From NCBI RefSeq assembly GCF_900112775.1, contig NZ_FOYZ01000004.1, positions 28,530 to 92,529 of the forward strand: 64,000 nt of DNA, written 5' to 3'. The stretch comes from Anaeromicropila populeti. Its GTDB lineage: Bacteria > Bacillota > Clostridia > Lachnospirales > Lachnospiraceae. Shown piece after piece: positions 27,422-38,031 of this stretch; position 1 is the stretch's first letter; each line of letters begins with the position of its first letter. Under the pieces are notes generated by a model. It made no database searches, had not been told where the DNA came from, and saw nothing but the letters and a program-made list of their open reading frames with translations. A program made the position numbers and the translations under genes.

Positions 27422-29488
27422 ATGAAATTAGTGAGAAAAAGTTATATGCTAAGCTGTGTATGTTTTCTTTTTTTGTTAGTTTTAGCAGGCTGTAGCAAAA
27501 GTAGTACAGCAGCGGCACCTGAATTGTTAGAGCCAGTAAAAATGCAGGATCAAACAGTATTAGTAAAGAGAGGAGATATTTCGGACATTTCAGTGTTTAC
27601 TGCACATGTTCAATATACCTATGTACAGGTAAAAACGGAGCTGTCAGGAGTGATAAAGAATAGATATGTTTCCCTTGGTGATTGGGTGGAGAAAGGACAA
27701 AAACTTCTAAAGATGGATACCCAGAAGGAAGAAGAAACAATAGAACAACTCAAAGAACAAATAATTTATGAAAAAGAGTACAATGAAAAGGTTCAGCGAC
27801 AGAGAAATATAGAGGAAAGAAAACAGCAATTAAAGCTAATGAAATTAGAAAATGGAGAGGAAACGGCATATGCACTGCAAAAGCTTTCAATTAGTGAGCT
27901 TCTGATTGAAAATGAGTACCAAAAGAAAAAGGAAGAATTGCAACTGGAGGATTTGGAAAAGCAGTTAAAAGAATGTCAGAAGGAAATTGATAAATCGTAT
28001 GTATATGCACCAGTCAGTGGGAAAATTGTATATGCAGTAAATTTATCAAATAACAATAATGTAAATAGAAACGAAATAGTTTTTCTAATAGCAAATACAG
28101 CAGAAAAATGTGTTGTAGTAGATGATGCAAAGGCAGTTGATTTTCAAGATGCAGAGTTTGTTTACGGAGTAGTAGACGATAATAGATACAAAATGGAACA
28201 ATATCCGTATTCCGAAAAAACTATAAAAATTGCAAATGCAAATCAAATTTTTATTCCAAACCGTTTATATCTTCCAGATGAAATAGAAAATCTCGGAGAA
28301 GGGGAGATGCTTCCTGTTTTAGTAGAAAAAAATTCAGCAAAAGATGTGCTGTATATTCCAAGGGAATGTATTAATTTTACAGAAAATCAAGCTTACGTTT
28401 ATAGAATGGAAAATGGCGAGAGAGTACAGACATTTATTACAATTGGAATGTATACAAAGGTATATGCTGAAATTTTGACGGGCCTGGAGGAAGGGCAGGT
28501 TATTTTAGCGCAGCCAAGTACAGTTTTAGCATGGGAGTATTCATTAGAAAAAGCGGAACAAAAAGAATTTTATATTTCGCAAAGCATTGAACATTCATTG
28601 ATAGATGAAGCAAGTATAATGAAAGTAAAGAGTTATTCTGAAGAATTTGTTTTGAAAAACATCAATGTTGAAGAACAGTCGTGGGTAGAGAAGGGAGATA
28701 TACTGGCAGAGTATGTAGGACAGGTAAAAAATACGGATATACTGGAATTAGAAGACCAATTGGATGGGCTTAAAGTAAGTAAGCAAAAAGAAATTAAGCA
28801 GGTTAGAAAACAGATAGAAAGCCTGGATGAAAATACAGGTGAAGATATAAATTTGGAAATACAACAAAAACAAATTGAAATGGAACTGATAGAATTGAGA
28901 TATTCTAAAGAAGAGGATGCATTGCAAAAACAGCTGGAAAGGAAAAAGGAGTTATTATCAGGCATTTCATTAAAAGCTCCTGCAACAGGGCAGGTGCATA
29001 TTGAAAAAACAGTTATAAATGGGAAAGAGTCAGCAGAATTTTATGTAACTAATATGGAAAATGTTATTATTCGTATTTTTTTGGAGTCTCATGTATTACA
29101 CAGTGGAGAAAAAATCAAGTTTAGTCGGGACAAAACAGAATCTGGGAGGACGATAGAGGGCGAGGTTGTTTTTTCTTTTCCAGATGCCCAGTTAGAGTCA
29201 GCCAACGTTCAGACTGATTTAACTACCTACTATTCAATTAAAGGACCGGCAGAAATAATAACGGCGGTGTATAGTCCAAATGTTAAAATAGTATTTGACA
29301 AACTAGCATTGAAAAAGGCTGTTGTCATCAATAAAAATGCAGTTCAAAAGGATGATTTTGGAGAGTATGTATTTATCCAAAAGAATGGAGAATTGATAAA
29401 ACAATATGTGACAGTAGGAGCAGTTTCAAGTAATGCAGCCTGGATTGTGGATGGAGTAGAGGCAGGTCAGGAGGTAGCTGTTTTCTAG
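27422..29488 (+). CDS. Double-length membrane-fusion lipoprotein with two adaptor modules
   Basis: 688 residues from ATG 27422 (AAGGA upstream); a longer frame from 27389 lacks a ribosome site. Lipobox LAGC within the first 25 residues. Two successive adaptor modules are visible. The first has a lipoyl half (VKTELSGVIKNRYVSLGDWVEKGQ), a long coiled coil and a YAPVSGKIVY half. The second, from about 390, has NVEEQSWVEKGDILAEYVG, another coiled coil and LKAPATGQVHIEK. Each ends in a C-terminal beta part with a GLEEGQ or GVEAGQ motif. Ordinary MacA proteins have one module, so this looks like an in-frame duplication giving a tethered dimer. Confidence 0.75.
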   Translation: MKLVRKSYMLSCVCFLFLLVLAGCSKSSTAAAPELLEPVKMQDQTVLVKRGDISDISVFTAHVQYTYVQVKTELSGVIKNRYVSLGDWVEKGQKLLKMDTQKEEETIEQLKEQIIYEKEYNEKVQRQRNIEERKQQLKLMKLENGEETAYALQKLSISELLIENEYQKKKEELQLEDLEKQLKECQKEIDKSYVYAPVSGKIVYAVNLSNNNNVNRNEIVFLIANTAEKCVVVDDAKAVDFQDAEFVYGVVDDNRYKMEQYPYSEKTIKIANANQIFIPNRLYLPDEIENLGEGEMLPVLVEKNSAKDVLYIPRECINFTENQAYVYRMENGERVQTFITIGMYTKVYAEILTGLEEGQVILAQPSTVLAWEYSLEKAEQKEFYISQSIEHSLIDEASIMKVKSYSEEFVLKNINVEEQSWVEKGDILAEYVGQVKNTDILELEDQLDGLKVSKQKEIKQVRKQIESLDENTGEDINLEIQQKQIEMELIELRYSKEEDALQKQLERKKELLSGISLKAPATGQVHIEKTVINGKESAEFYVTNMENVIIRIFLESHVLHSGEKIKFSRDKTESGRTIEGEVVFSFPDAQLESANVQTDLTTYYSIKGPAEIITAVYSPNVKIVFDKLALKKAVVINKNAVQKDDFGEYVFIQKNGELIKQYVTVGAVSSNAAWIVDGVEAGQEVAVF

Positions 29489-29522
29489 CTATCTTGAGAG
29501 AAAAAGCTCTGGGAGGTATAAA

Positions 29523-32372
29523 ATGTTTACATTTATTAAAAATAAATTATTACATAAAAGATGGTTAAATCTATGTATTTTAATTGGAATCATTTTGCTG
29601 ACAGGAATTTTTATTTGCGGTCAGCTTTATATGGATGCGGGTTTAAAGCGTACGTTGCAAAAGAAGTTTAGCGATTATATGAGAACCAACAATCAAAATC
29701 CAGGAGTAGTTTCTGTTTCTGCAAAATATATTTATGGAGAGGATACCAGTATTAATTCTGCCTTTTTTGGTGAAGTTGAAAAAATTCCGCCTAAAATAGA
29801 GCAAACAATGCAGCTACCTGTCAAAAGTACAATTGCATATCGAGCTTCTATGAAGGGGTTAGTCAAAGGAACATATGAAAAAGATGAAAGTGTGTGGAAA
29901 AAATACATGGAGTTTGCTGGTATGACGGATTTGGAACAACACATTGACTTAATAAGTGGAACTCTATTCGGAGAGCAAAGCTGTGAAGATGATGTAATAG
30001 AATGTGTTGTCAGTAAGCATACACTGGATACATACGGCTTCATATTAGGAGAAGAAATTACATTTGCACAAGTAAATAGAACCAATGACAGACCATTAAA
30101 ATTTAAGATAGTGGGAGTTTTTAAAGAGAAAAGTGAGGATGCTTCCGAGCCAGAATATTATTGGGTAAATCCTGTTTCTTATTATGAGGACTCTATTTTT
30201 GTAAGGGAAGATTTTTTTCCTTTGCTTATGGAACAAGTCAATAAGGAACAACTAGAAGTAAAAACTAATTTTTTTGTATTCTTTGATTATAAAGCTGTGG
30301 AACCCTCTAACATAAATAAACTAATACAAAGTGCAGAATTAATTAATGAAACAGGTGGGGAGCTAGAGAAAGTAAAATGCAGCTGTGCCATGCTGAACTC
30401 ATTAAAAGCATATGATGCAGAAGATGAAAAGCTATGTGCTACAATGTGGATTTTACAAGTACCAATGATTCTTTTACTTCTTGTATTTATTTATATGGTA
30501 TCCAAGCAAATGCTGGAGTTAGAACAAAATGAAATTGCTATGCTAAAAAGCCGTGGTGTTAGTAAGGGGCAGGTAGTACAGGTATATTTGTTTCAATCAT
30601 CTTTATTAGCATTAGCAGGTGGAATTTTGGGCATTCCTCTCGGGTATTATCTTTGTATTATGCTAGGTTCAACAAATTCCTTTATGAACTTTGTGAATCG
30701 TACTTCTTTTCAAATTGATTGCAGTGCCTTAAGGTTAATTGCTTATGCTGTATTGGCAGGTATAGTTTCGGTTGCATTTATTACTCTTCCGGTCATTAGG
30801 TATGCAAAGCTTTCTATTATTGAACTGAAGCAAAATAATAAAAATAATACACAGCCTGTTTGGAGAAAATTTTTTCTAGATTTTATTTTGTTTGCAATTT
30901 CCATTTATTACTGGAAGGTGTTTTCAGGACAAGAAGATTATATTGCTCAACAGGTAATTAGTGGAAAAGGAACAAATTCTATCTTATTTTTAGATTCTTC
31001 TATTTTTATGCTTGGTGCTGGACTTATATCTCTGCGAATAATTAAAATATTGGTACAATTATTCTTTCTAATTTTTAAAAAGAGGTTACCAGCTTTTTTA
31101 TATGCTGCATTTATGCAGATTATGAGGACAGAGCGTAAATATATTTTCACCTCTACCTTTATGATACTTACGATTGCAATGGGAATTTTTCATGCAAATG
31201 TTGCTGCTACAATTAATAAAAATAGTGAAGAAAGAATTCGCTATAATCTTGGTACTGACTTTATTTTGCAAGAAAAGTGGAAGGATAATCTGATACAAGT
31301 CCGAAAGGCTAAGACGGATGGAAAGCAATTGGATGTTGCATATGAAGAGCCAGATTTTACTAAATATGACGCATTGAGAGACGAGGTAGAAAGTATTACG
31401 AAGGTAATCATAGATGATAGAGTAATTATAAATTATAACAATAGAAAATATGAAGGCAACCGACTTATGGCAATTGATACAAAAGAGTTTGGGGAGACGG
31501 CATGGATGAAAGATGGTGTCTTAGACAAACACTGGTATGAATATCTGAATATTATTTCTCAGGAGCCGGATGCTATCTTGGTTTCAAAGAATTTTCAAAA
31601 AAAATTTAATGCTAAAATAGGCGAACAGCTTGTTTATACAAGGCAAGATGTGTTTAACAGAGAAACTAGTGTTCACAAAGGAATTATACGAGGATTTATA
31701 GACGCATGGCCAGGATTTTATATCAATGAAGATACGGAAAAGGAAGGAAAAAGTCAATATTTAATTATTACAAATTATGCAAAAATTGTATATGATTCCG
31801 GGATTACACCTTATGAAGTGTGGATAAAAACAAAAGGAAATACGGATTGTATTTATGATTATTTAGAAAATCAGGGAAAACAGTACATAAAAACGGAAGA
31901 TGCAAATGTGTATGTGACAGAAAATAAGAATAGTGCACTTTTTCAGGCGACAAACGGATTTCTGACAATGAGTTATATGATTACGTTATTGCTCTGTACG
32001 GTTGGATTTTTAATATTTTGGATTCTTTCTATTCGTCAAAGAGAGCTTATATTTGGAATTTACCGGGCAATGGGCATCTCTATGAAAGAGATAATAGGAA
32101 TTTTGATTACAGAACACTTATTTAGTTCGGTTTTATCTATACTTATAGGTTCTATAGTTGGAATTATTTCGTCAGAACTATTTGTACCGTTAATAGGAAT
32201 TGCCTATTCTCCAGAAAAGCATCCACTTCCATTGGAAATTGTTAATTCTGGACAAGAAGTTATGAAAATATTAGGAAATATCAGCGTTGTTCTTGTTGTT
32301 TGCATTATAGTATTAGGATTTATTATTTCAAAGTTCAAAATAACGCAGGCACTTCTGTTAGGTGAAGATTAG
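29523..32372 (+). CDS. FtsX/MacB-type ABC transporter permease
   Basis: 949 residues. One N-terminal membrane helix, a large extracytoplasmic domain (about 40-310), three helices (about 315-425) forming an FtsX-type unit with EIAMLKSRGVSKGQVV after the first, two more helices around 450-500, a second external domain, and a final three-helix FtsX unit near 805-940 with ELIFGIYRAMGISMKEI. This ten-helix layout is of the larger Gram-positive exporters rather than four-helix MacB. Partnered with two ATPases downstream and two adaptors upstream. Confidence 0.82.
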   Translation: MFTFIKNKLLHKRWLNLCILIGIILLTGIFICGQLYMDAGLKRTLQKKFSDYMRTNNQNPGVVSVSAKYIYGEDTSINSAFFGEVEKIPPKIEQTMQLPVKSTIAYRASMKGLVKGTYEKDESVWKKYMEFAGMTDLEQHIDLISGTLFGEQSCEDDVIECVVSKHTLDTYGFILGEEITFAQVNRTNDRPLKFKIVGVFKEKSEDASEPEYYWVNPVSYYEDSIFVREDFFPLLMEQVNKEQLEVKTNFFVFFDYKAVEPSNINKLIQSAELINETGGELEKVKCSCAMLNSLKAYDAEDEKLCATMWILQVPMILLLLVFIYMVSKQMLELEQNEIAMLKSRGVSKGQVVQVYLFQSSLLALAGGILGIPLGYYLCIMLGSTNSFMNFVNRTSFQIDCSALRLIAYAVLAGIVSVAFITLPVIRYAKLSIIELKQNNKNNTQPVWRKFFLDFILFAISIYYWKVFSGQEDYIAQQVISGKGTNSILFLDSSIFMLGAGLISLRIIKILVQLFFLIFKKRLPAFLYAAFMQIMRTERKYIFTSTFMILTIAMGIFHANVAATINKNSEERIRYNLGTDFILQEKWKDNLIQVRKAKTDGKQLDVAYEEPDFTKYDALRDEVESITKVIIDDRVIINYNNRKYEGNRLMAIDTKEFGETAWMKDGVLDKHWYEYLNIISQEPDAILVSKNFQKKFNAKIGEQLVYTRQDVFNRETSVHKGIIRGFIDAWPGFYINEDTEKEGKSQYLIITNYAKIVYDSGITPYEVWIKTKGNTDCIYDYLENQGKQYIKTEDANVYVTENKNSALFQATNGFLTMSYMITLLLCTVGFLIFWILSIRQRELIFGIYRAMGISMKEIIGILITEHLFSSVLSILIGSIVGIISSELFVPLIGIAYSPEKHPLPLEIVNSGQEVMKILGNISVVLVVCIIVLGFIISKFKITQALLLGED

Positions 32373-32399
32373 TTTGACCAGATAAGACGGGGGATTAAA

Positions 32400-33080
32400 A
32401 TGGAAACAATTATTAAGACAGAAAATATAAAAAAGTGTTTTCCGGTATTTGGTGCAGATGATTTTTATGCATTAAAGGGTTTAAGTATGGAAATACCAAA
32501 AGGAGAACTTACTATATTAAAGGGGCGTTCGGGCTCGGGAAAAACAACGCTGTTAAATATGTTAAGTGCTTTAGATACTCCATCAGAGGGAAAAATTTAT
32601 TTTGATGGCAATGAGATTACAAAATATAATGCTAATGGAAGAGAAAAACTGCGAAGATATGAAATCGGGTACATTTTTCAGACAGTGGCACTGCTGCCGG
32701 TTATGAATGCTTATGAAAATGTAGAGTTTGGACTTCGTCTGGCAAAGTTTAAAGGAAATTATGATCAAAGAATTAAGGAGTGTCTGGAACAGGTAGGCAT
32801 GGAAAAGAGAATGAAGCATATGCCTTATGAAATGAGCGGCGGAGAACAGCAAAGAGTTGCCATTGCACGGGCTATTGCCCATAAGCCCAAGGTAATATTT
32901 GCAGATGAACCAACAGCGTCTTTAGATTCTACCATGTCATTGCAGGTTGTTAAGGTGTTTAAGGAATTAATACAAAAGGAAAAGGTAACAATCGTAATGA
33001 CAACCCATGATACAGATCTTATGGATGTTGGCAGCAAATTATATGAGCTAGAGGATGGTGAAATAATTGGAAGCAAATAA
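32400..33080 (+). CDS. ABC transporter ATP-binding protein (MacB/LolD type), first
   Basis: 226 residues; GGGGG ribosome site. Walker A GRSGSGKTT near 45, Q-loop FQTVALLP, signature MSGGEQQRVAIARA, Walker B VIFADEPTASLD and switch His in MTTHD. Length and motifs are those of MacB/LolD-family ATPases that drive FtsX-type permeases. Confidence 0.88.
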   Translation: METIIKTENIKKCFPVFGADDFYALKGLSMEIPKGELTILKGRSGSGKTTLLNMLSALDTPSEGKIYFDGNEITKYNANGREKLRRYEIGYIFQTVALLPVMNAYENVEFGLRLAKFKGNYDQRIKECLEQVGMEKRMKHMPYEMSGGEQQRVAIARAIAHKPKVIFADEPTASLDSTMSLQVVKVFKELIQKEKVTIVMTTHDTDLMDVGSKLYELEDGEIIGSK

Positions 33081-33081
33081 T

Positions 33082-33966
33082 ATGATTGAGTGTGATGGTC
33101 TTGTAAAAATTTATAAAACCGATGAAATTGAGGTAATGGCGCTTCAGGGATTGGATTTGAAAGTAAAAAAAGGTGAAATGATGGCTATTGTGGGAAATAG
33201 TGGAAGTGGAAAGTCAACCTTACTGAATATGCTGGGTGGTCTGGCAAGACCTTCTGCTGGCAAATTATTTGTGGATGGAAAAGACTTATTTAAGCTGACA
33301 GAAAAGGAGTTAGTTTTTTATAAAAGAAATACAGTTGGATTTGTTTGGCAAAATAATGCAAGAAATTTATTTCCTTATTTAACTGCACTCCAAAATGTAC
33401 AGGTACCCATGTTATTTGGAGATGCAAAGCTGAAGAAGCAGCGGGCGCTGGAATTGCTTGATAAGGTGGGGATGTCTCACAGAATTCATAATACTTTAAA
33501 AAAAATGTCGGGGGGAGAACAGCAAAGAGTTGCTATTGCCATTGCCTTGGCAAACAAACCACGCCTTTTATTGGCAGATGAGCCAACTGGGGCAGTTGAT
33601 GCAAAAACGGCAAATAGAATATTAGAAATATTTAAGCAGCTGAATGAGGAAGATGGGATTACGATTGTCATTGTAACTCACGATAATCATTTTGCGGATC
33701 AACTGGGCCGGGTTGTAAGAATTCGAGACGGTAAGACAAGCAGCGAACGGTTGCTTCGTGAAAATAGCAAAGAGGTGCTGGATTCTTTAAAAGGATTTCA
33801 TGAGGAAGACAAACATTTCGAAGAGTATGCAGTTCTCGATAAAGCGGGAAGGGTGCAGCTGACAAAGGAAGTATTGGAGGAAATAGGGGTAAGTGATAAT
33901 AAAGTAAAATTAGAGGTTGTGGATGGAAAAGTTTTAATTTCTAAAGTGCAGGATAGTTTTGAATAA
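33082..33966 (+). CDS. ABC transporter ATP-binding protein (MacB/LolD type), second
   Basis: 294 residues from ATG 33082, one base past the stop of the previous gene with GGAAG in place; a TTG at 33067 overlapping that gene is possible. Walker A GNSGSGKST, signature MSGGEQQRVAIAIA, Walker B LLLADEPTGAVD, switch His in VTHD. It carries about 70 extra C-terminal residues beyond the ATPase core. Two different ATPases for one permease suggest a heterodimeric motor. Confidence 0.85.
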   Translation: MIECDGLVKIYKTDEIEVMALQGLDLKVKKGEMMAIVGNSGSGKSTLLNMLGGLARPSAGKLFVDGKDLFKLTEKELVFYKRNTVGFVWQNNARNLFPYLTALQNVQVPMLFGDAKLKKQRALELLDKVGMSHRIHNTLKKMSGGEQQRVAIAIALANKPRLLLADEPTGAVDAKTANRILEIFKQLNEEDGITIVIVTHDNHFADQLGRVVRIRDGKTSSERLLRENSKEVLDSLKGFHEEDKHFEEYAVLDKAGRVQLTKEVLEEIGVSDNKVKLEVVDGKVLISKVQDSFE

Positions 33967-34102
33967 AGAGAAAAGAAATATTTTTTTAAATTGCTTACGA
34001 GGAAAAGCCAGAAGTCATATGAAAATGTATCCAGTTGACACTTTATGAGTGACTTATTCTTGCGATAGAATAGACATTACTAATTGTTTAGGAGGATAAC
34101 AT

Positions 34103-37100
34103 ATGAATATTGGATACCATTGTGACCTGATACGTGAAGCATTTTTATTTACAAGTAATAAATTTCATCAAGATCACCCGGCTGTACGGACTGCACAGCT
34201 GTCTAATTTTTATACAGATATTTTTCAAAGAGATGAAATATGCTATGCCGATCCTACCACATTTACAGATGAACTGAGGGAGATTGTAGAAAGTCTGCAT
34301 ACGGAGAATCTGCCAACGGAAACTGATGTAAAGTGGTATGTAAAAAGTCTGGCGTTTGCTACCCATAAAAGATTGAAAGATCTTATGAAAAGTGGACAGA
34401 CAGCAGACATAACCTCTATGCTTATGGTAATCGGTTCAACACTTCATATTATACATGACTTTTATGCTCATACAAACTGGAGTGAGTTGTATATAGACAA
34501 ACTAGATAATATGGTTGAAAATGCATGTTATTTTGAAGTGGGAGAAAATGATATACGAAAAGCAGTAAAAAAATACAATGGGTTTGGCGCGCAGAGATAC
34601 ATATACGGAGATGAAAAAGATTTTTTTGCTTGCTGTAAAAAGGAAGGCCGCCCAAGTCATACAAGAATGCATAAAGATTATGCGGGAAGAAGTTTTTTTG
34701 AACGGGCGTATAAGTCTGCCTTCAGGGCATCCGTTATGTGGCTTAATTATGTGAAGTCCGTAGTAGGGAATAGTATTTGGGCAAAAATAGAAAGTTACGA
34801 TGGTGGAAGTCACTGGTCTACAATAAAAAGAATTACAGAGCCAGGGACAGGTGCATTATTTAAAATTTTTTCGTATGCAGGAGCATGGAAATCACCAAAA
34901 AGTATGTACGATGCATTGACAGCAGTTGCACTTGTAAAGGAAGCGCCAGCATTAATTAGAGATTTTGTTCAGATGTCTCTCTTAAAGCAATGGAAAGAAA
35001 ACATATTAAATATTTCTAAATATCTTTTTGAAAGGTCTAATGCTGGAAAACTTATTTATTTAAGACAAAATGGGGTGAAAATGAATGGAAAACATTTTTT
35101 AGATATGGCAAGAGAAGAACATTCAGAAAAAGCGCTTAAAGATTTTGCAAAGGACTTTTCATCTGGCTGTCCTACCTTTGTACTCTTTCAAGAGTATTTT
35201 GAAAAGAAAATTTATTATTACGAATATTTTGAAGTAGATGACTATTTAAGCTACTTATTAAGAAAAGCAACAAACAATAATAATGCTTTTGAAGAATTTA
35301 AACAGTCCTTTGAAAGAACATTGGACCACCAGTGTCAAGATATTCAGTTTGATCAAGAAGCGGATATGGAATTTCAGAAGTTGTGTGAAATGAAAATAGA
35401 GGAAGAGATTAAGTGGCTTAAAATTCGTATTCCAGAGTGTAAAAATACGGAAAGCTATTGTGGAAATAGTGATATTTATGCTAGAATTTTTATTGACGGA
35501 GTTTTATACAGAGAGTCTGAATACCTGGATCAAGATAATCCCAAACCATGCTGGTTAGCTTTAAAACCAGTTTTGACCAAGGAGCTGAATAAAGATATTG
35601 CAATTAAAATTCAATTTAAGGAAGATGATGAATTTACCGAAAATGATGTATATGCAACTATAACAGGGAATTACAATCCGGCAAAAGATACTTTTGTCAC
35701 AGATGAGTATGTGCAAGCAGGAATAAACGGAATTAAGGTTTTTGCTACCAGAGATGGTTTTAAAGGTGTTATGGAAATTGGAATAATGAGCTGCCATACG
35801 ATGGAAGTAGGAGTAATAGTTCCAGATGTGGACTTAGCAGGAACGGATCATAGAATGTTTGCTGACATTGGCTCTAGAATGTATTTACTAGATAATCCAG
35901 AGAACGATGATTTTGAAAGGGATACTTCAAATATATTCTGTATAGATCCAGGAAATAATTTTGTAAAAGAAGATGTTACCAGGCTGGATATTTACAAGGC
36001 AAATGATTCAGATGATTATGGTGGAGTTCTGTTAAAAGAAGCTTATGTTGCTCTGAATGGAGAATTGATTAAGAAAAAAAATATTAATTTTTGGTTAGTA
36101 GATGACAGTAATTGTGCACCAACTGGACCAGCATTTCATAGTGAAACAATCTTTGGAATAGAGGAGGATGAAAAGCTGGAATCGTTAGGAGTAAAACTTC
36201 ATACAGAATATAACTATAAGAGTGGGAACGGAAATGGAACCGATCAAATCATTAAGCTGGAGCTTATGGATAAGGATCAGAAAACCTTACTATGCTTTCA
36301 ATTGGATAAAGAGTATTTAATTGATGATTATTACAGGGATAAATTTGAAAATGGAAATGTTGATTTCTTTTATATTAATTTAAAAAAAATACAAAAAGAG
36401 TATCAGTTAAAAAATATTTCCAGAATTAAAATTTCTAGAGAAAGTAATGGAACAAGTTATGGAAAGTGGGGACTTGAGTATATTGAGGTCTGGCTGAATG
36501 GAAAGAAAGCATTTGCCCATACATTAGATGTCAGTACATTAAAGGATCAGATGTCGTGGACTTCTCCAGTAAGGGAAACGTCCAAGGGAATCTACATAGA
36601 AGGAAAACCAGAGGCTGCTTCTATGGGTATTAGAAATCTTGGGAAGACAGGATATTATCATGTGTATGAAGTTACAGTCGATATAAAAACCTATGGATTT
36701 ATCAGTAATCCGCTTTACCTGTGGACGGCAGCAGGAACAACTGGTACTGGTATATCAGCAAAAGTTATTGCCAGTGGATCCAAAGCAAAAATTCAGCTTT
36801 TTTATCATCAGGAAAAGTCCAATACTATGCAGTATTTGATTAAAGCAAAAGTTACAGAAAGTGATAGTGGGCAAACTTTTGTAAAGGATTTTTTTGTAAG
36901 ACTTCCAGATGTATATGCCCAGTGCGTAGAAACAAGCTTTGTGGAGCAAAATGTTGTAGTAAACCATACAAATTCTATTGAATATGTGGGGAAATATGAA
37001 ATTCAGCCATATGGCTTTGGAACAAGTAGTATGAATGATTTCCACTTTAGCTGGTTTGTTGAGGGAGAAAACTATCAAAATAATAATGTAAATTTACATA

Positions 37101-38011
37101 TTGTCCAAATACCCTTTGCATTAGATGCCAATAAACAATCTTATACTGTAAAAGCAGTTATATCAGATAAGTGGGGAGTGCATAAACCAATTAGTATGCT
37201 GAATGTAGTTGACATTCCCCAGCTTAGTGCTAATTTAGAGGTTCAGCTTAATTCAAAATTAACTGGTTTAAATACAAAAGCGAAAGTAAAAGAGCGTTCT
37301 TTAAACTCATTAAAAAATGCCCGTATAGAAAAAATAGAGCTGGCAAATGGAAAAGAACTACAGGCAATCCAGAATACTACTCTAAAACCAAAAGAAAATG
37401 CTGCTTATACCGAAACACTTACATTAGATTTTAATAACCTTAGATTATTGAGAAATAAAATTGTGTATGATGGGATAATATCGGAACCTGTTAAAGTAGC
37501 GTGGATACTTAGTAGTCTGAAAAATGGAACTAAGTATAGTGGGGAGTGCAGTGGAGAAAGTAAAGTAGTATATAACTTTAAAGATGATGGAGCGACCCAG
37601 TATAAGCTTAACGTTACTATTACAGATGGTATAGGAAGAAAAGCCTGCTTTGAAAGGACGATAGGAAAAGATTTTAGTATTTTAGAATATAAGAAATTTT
37701 TCAAAAATTTTATTGTGTATATGGAAAAACTACCATGGAAAAACAAGAATGCTTTTAAAGATGAATTTATAACAAGCTTAAACGGCGGTATGGGTTATCA
37801 GTTTATTGTGGGACTTGGAAGAAACAGACGCCAGTATGCAAAAGAGCTGTTAGAAATACGTGATATCATTCAGAAGGGCAAGGCAAAAAGTATTTCGATA
37901 CAGGAAGCATCAATTGCAACCAATAAAGCAATTAATATTATGAATTATATGCAGACCGATCAAAGTATAATAGAGGATATGAAAAACTTAGCTGTTAATA
38001 AGATAAAATAA
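34103..38011 (+). CDS. Giant protein with a Het-C-like N-terminal domain
   Basis: 1302 residues, ATG after GGAGGAT. No signal peptide or membrane helix. The N-terminal region has IGSTLHIIHDFYAHTNWSEL at 110-129, which closely follows the core motif of Het-C/phospholipase C-like proteins (H-x2-HDF-x2-H-x-NW: His115, His118, Asp119, His123, Asn125, Trp126). The following 350 residues are helical. From about 470 the protein turns beta-rich, with repeated Ig/lectin-like patterns and many TG, DN and Y residues, and ends in a helical tail (about 1200-1302). I infer a lipid- or membrane-active effector or an unusual structural protein. Followed 20 bp later by a PAS sensor gene and a response regulator. 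Confidence 0.6.
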   Translation: MNIGYHCDLIREAFLFTSNKFHQDHPAVRTAQLSNFYTDIFQRDEICYADPTTFTDELREIVESLHTENLPTETDVKWYVKSLAFATHKRLKDLMKSGQTADITSMLMVIGSTLHIIHDFYAHTNWSELYIDKLDNMVENACYFEVGENDIRKAVKKYNGFGAQRYIYGDEKDFFACCKKEGRPSHTRMHKDYAGRSFFERAYKSAFRASVMWLNYVKSVVGNSIWAKIESYDGGSHWSTIKRITEPGTGALFKIFSYAGAWKSPKSMYDALTAVALVKEAPALIRDFVQMSLLKQWKENILNISKYLFERSNAGKLIYLRQNGVKMNGKHFLDMAREEHSEKALKDFAKDFSSGCPTFVLFQEYFEKKIYYYEYFEVDDYLSYLLRKATNNNNAFEEFKQSFERTLDHQCQDIQFDQEADMEFQKLCEMKIEEEIKWLKIRIPECKNTESYCGNSDIYARIFIDGVLYRESEYLDQDNPKPCWLALKPVLTKELNKDIAIKIQFKEDDEFTENDVYATITGNYNPAKDTFVTDEYVQAGINGIKVFATRDGFKGVMEIGIMSCHTMEVGVIVPDVDLAGTDHRMFADIGSRMYLLDNPENDDFERDTSNIFCIDPGNNFVKEDVTRLDIYKANDSDDYGGVLLKEAYVALNGELIKKKNINFWLVDDSNCAPTGPAFHSETIFGIEEDEKLESLGVKLHTEYNYKSGNGNGTDQIIKLELMDKDQKTLLCFQLDKEYLIDDYYRDKFENGNVDFFYINLKKIQKEYQLKNISRIKISRESNGTSYGKWGLEYIEVWLNGKKAFAHTLDVSTLKDQMSWTSPVRETSKGIYIEGKPEAASMGIRNLGKTGYYHVYEVTVDIKTYGFISNPLYLWTAAGTTGTGISAKVIASGSKAKIQLFYHQEKSNTMQYLIKAKVTESDSGQTFVKDFFVRLPDVYAQCVETSFVEQNVVVNHTNSIEYVGKYEIQPYGFGTSSMNDFHFSWFVEGENYQNNNVNLHIVQIPFALDANKQSYTVKAVISDKWGVHKPISMLNVVDIPQLSANLEVQLNSKLTGLNTKAKVKERSLNSLKNARIEKIELANGKELQAIQNTTLKPKENAAYTETLTLDFNNLRLLRNKIVYDGIISEPVKVAWILSSLKNGTKYSGECSGESKVVYNFKDDGATQYKLNVTITDGIGRKACFERTIGKDFSILEYKKFFKNFIVYMEKLPWKNKNAFKDEFITSLNGGMGYQFIVGLGRNRRQYAKELLEIRDIIQKGKAKSISIQEASIATNKAINIMNYMQTDQSIIEDMKNLAVNKIK

Positions 38012-38031
38012 ATCATGGGGGAAAACTGAAT

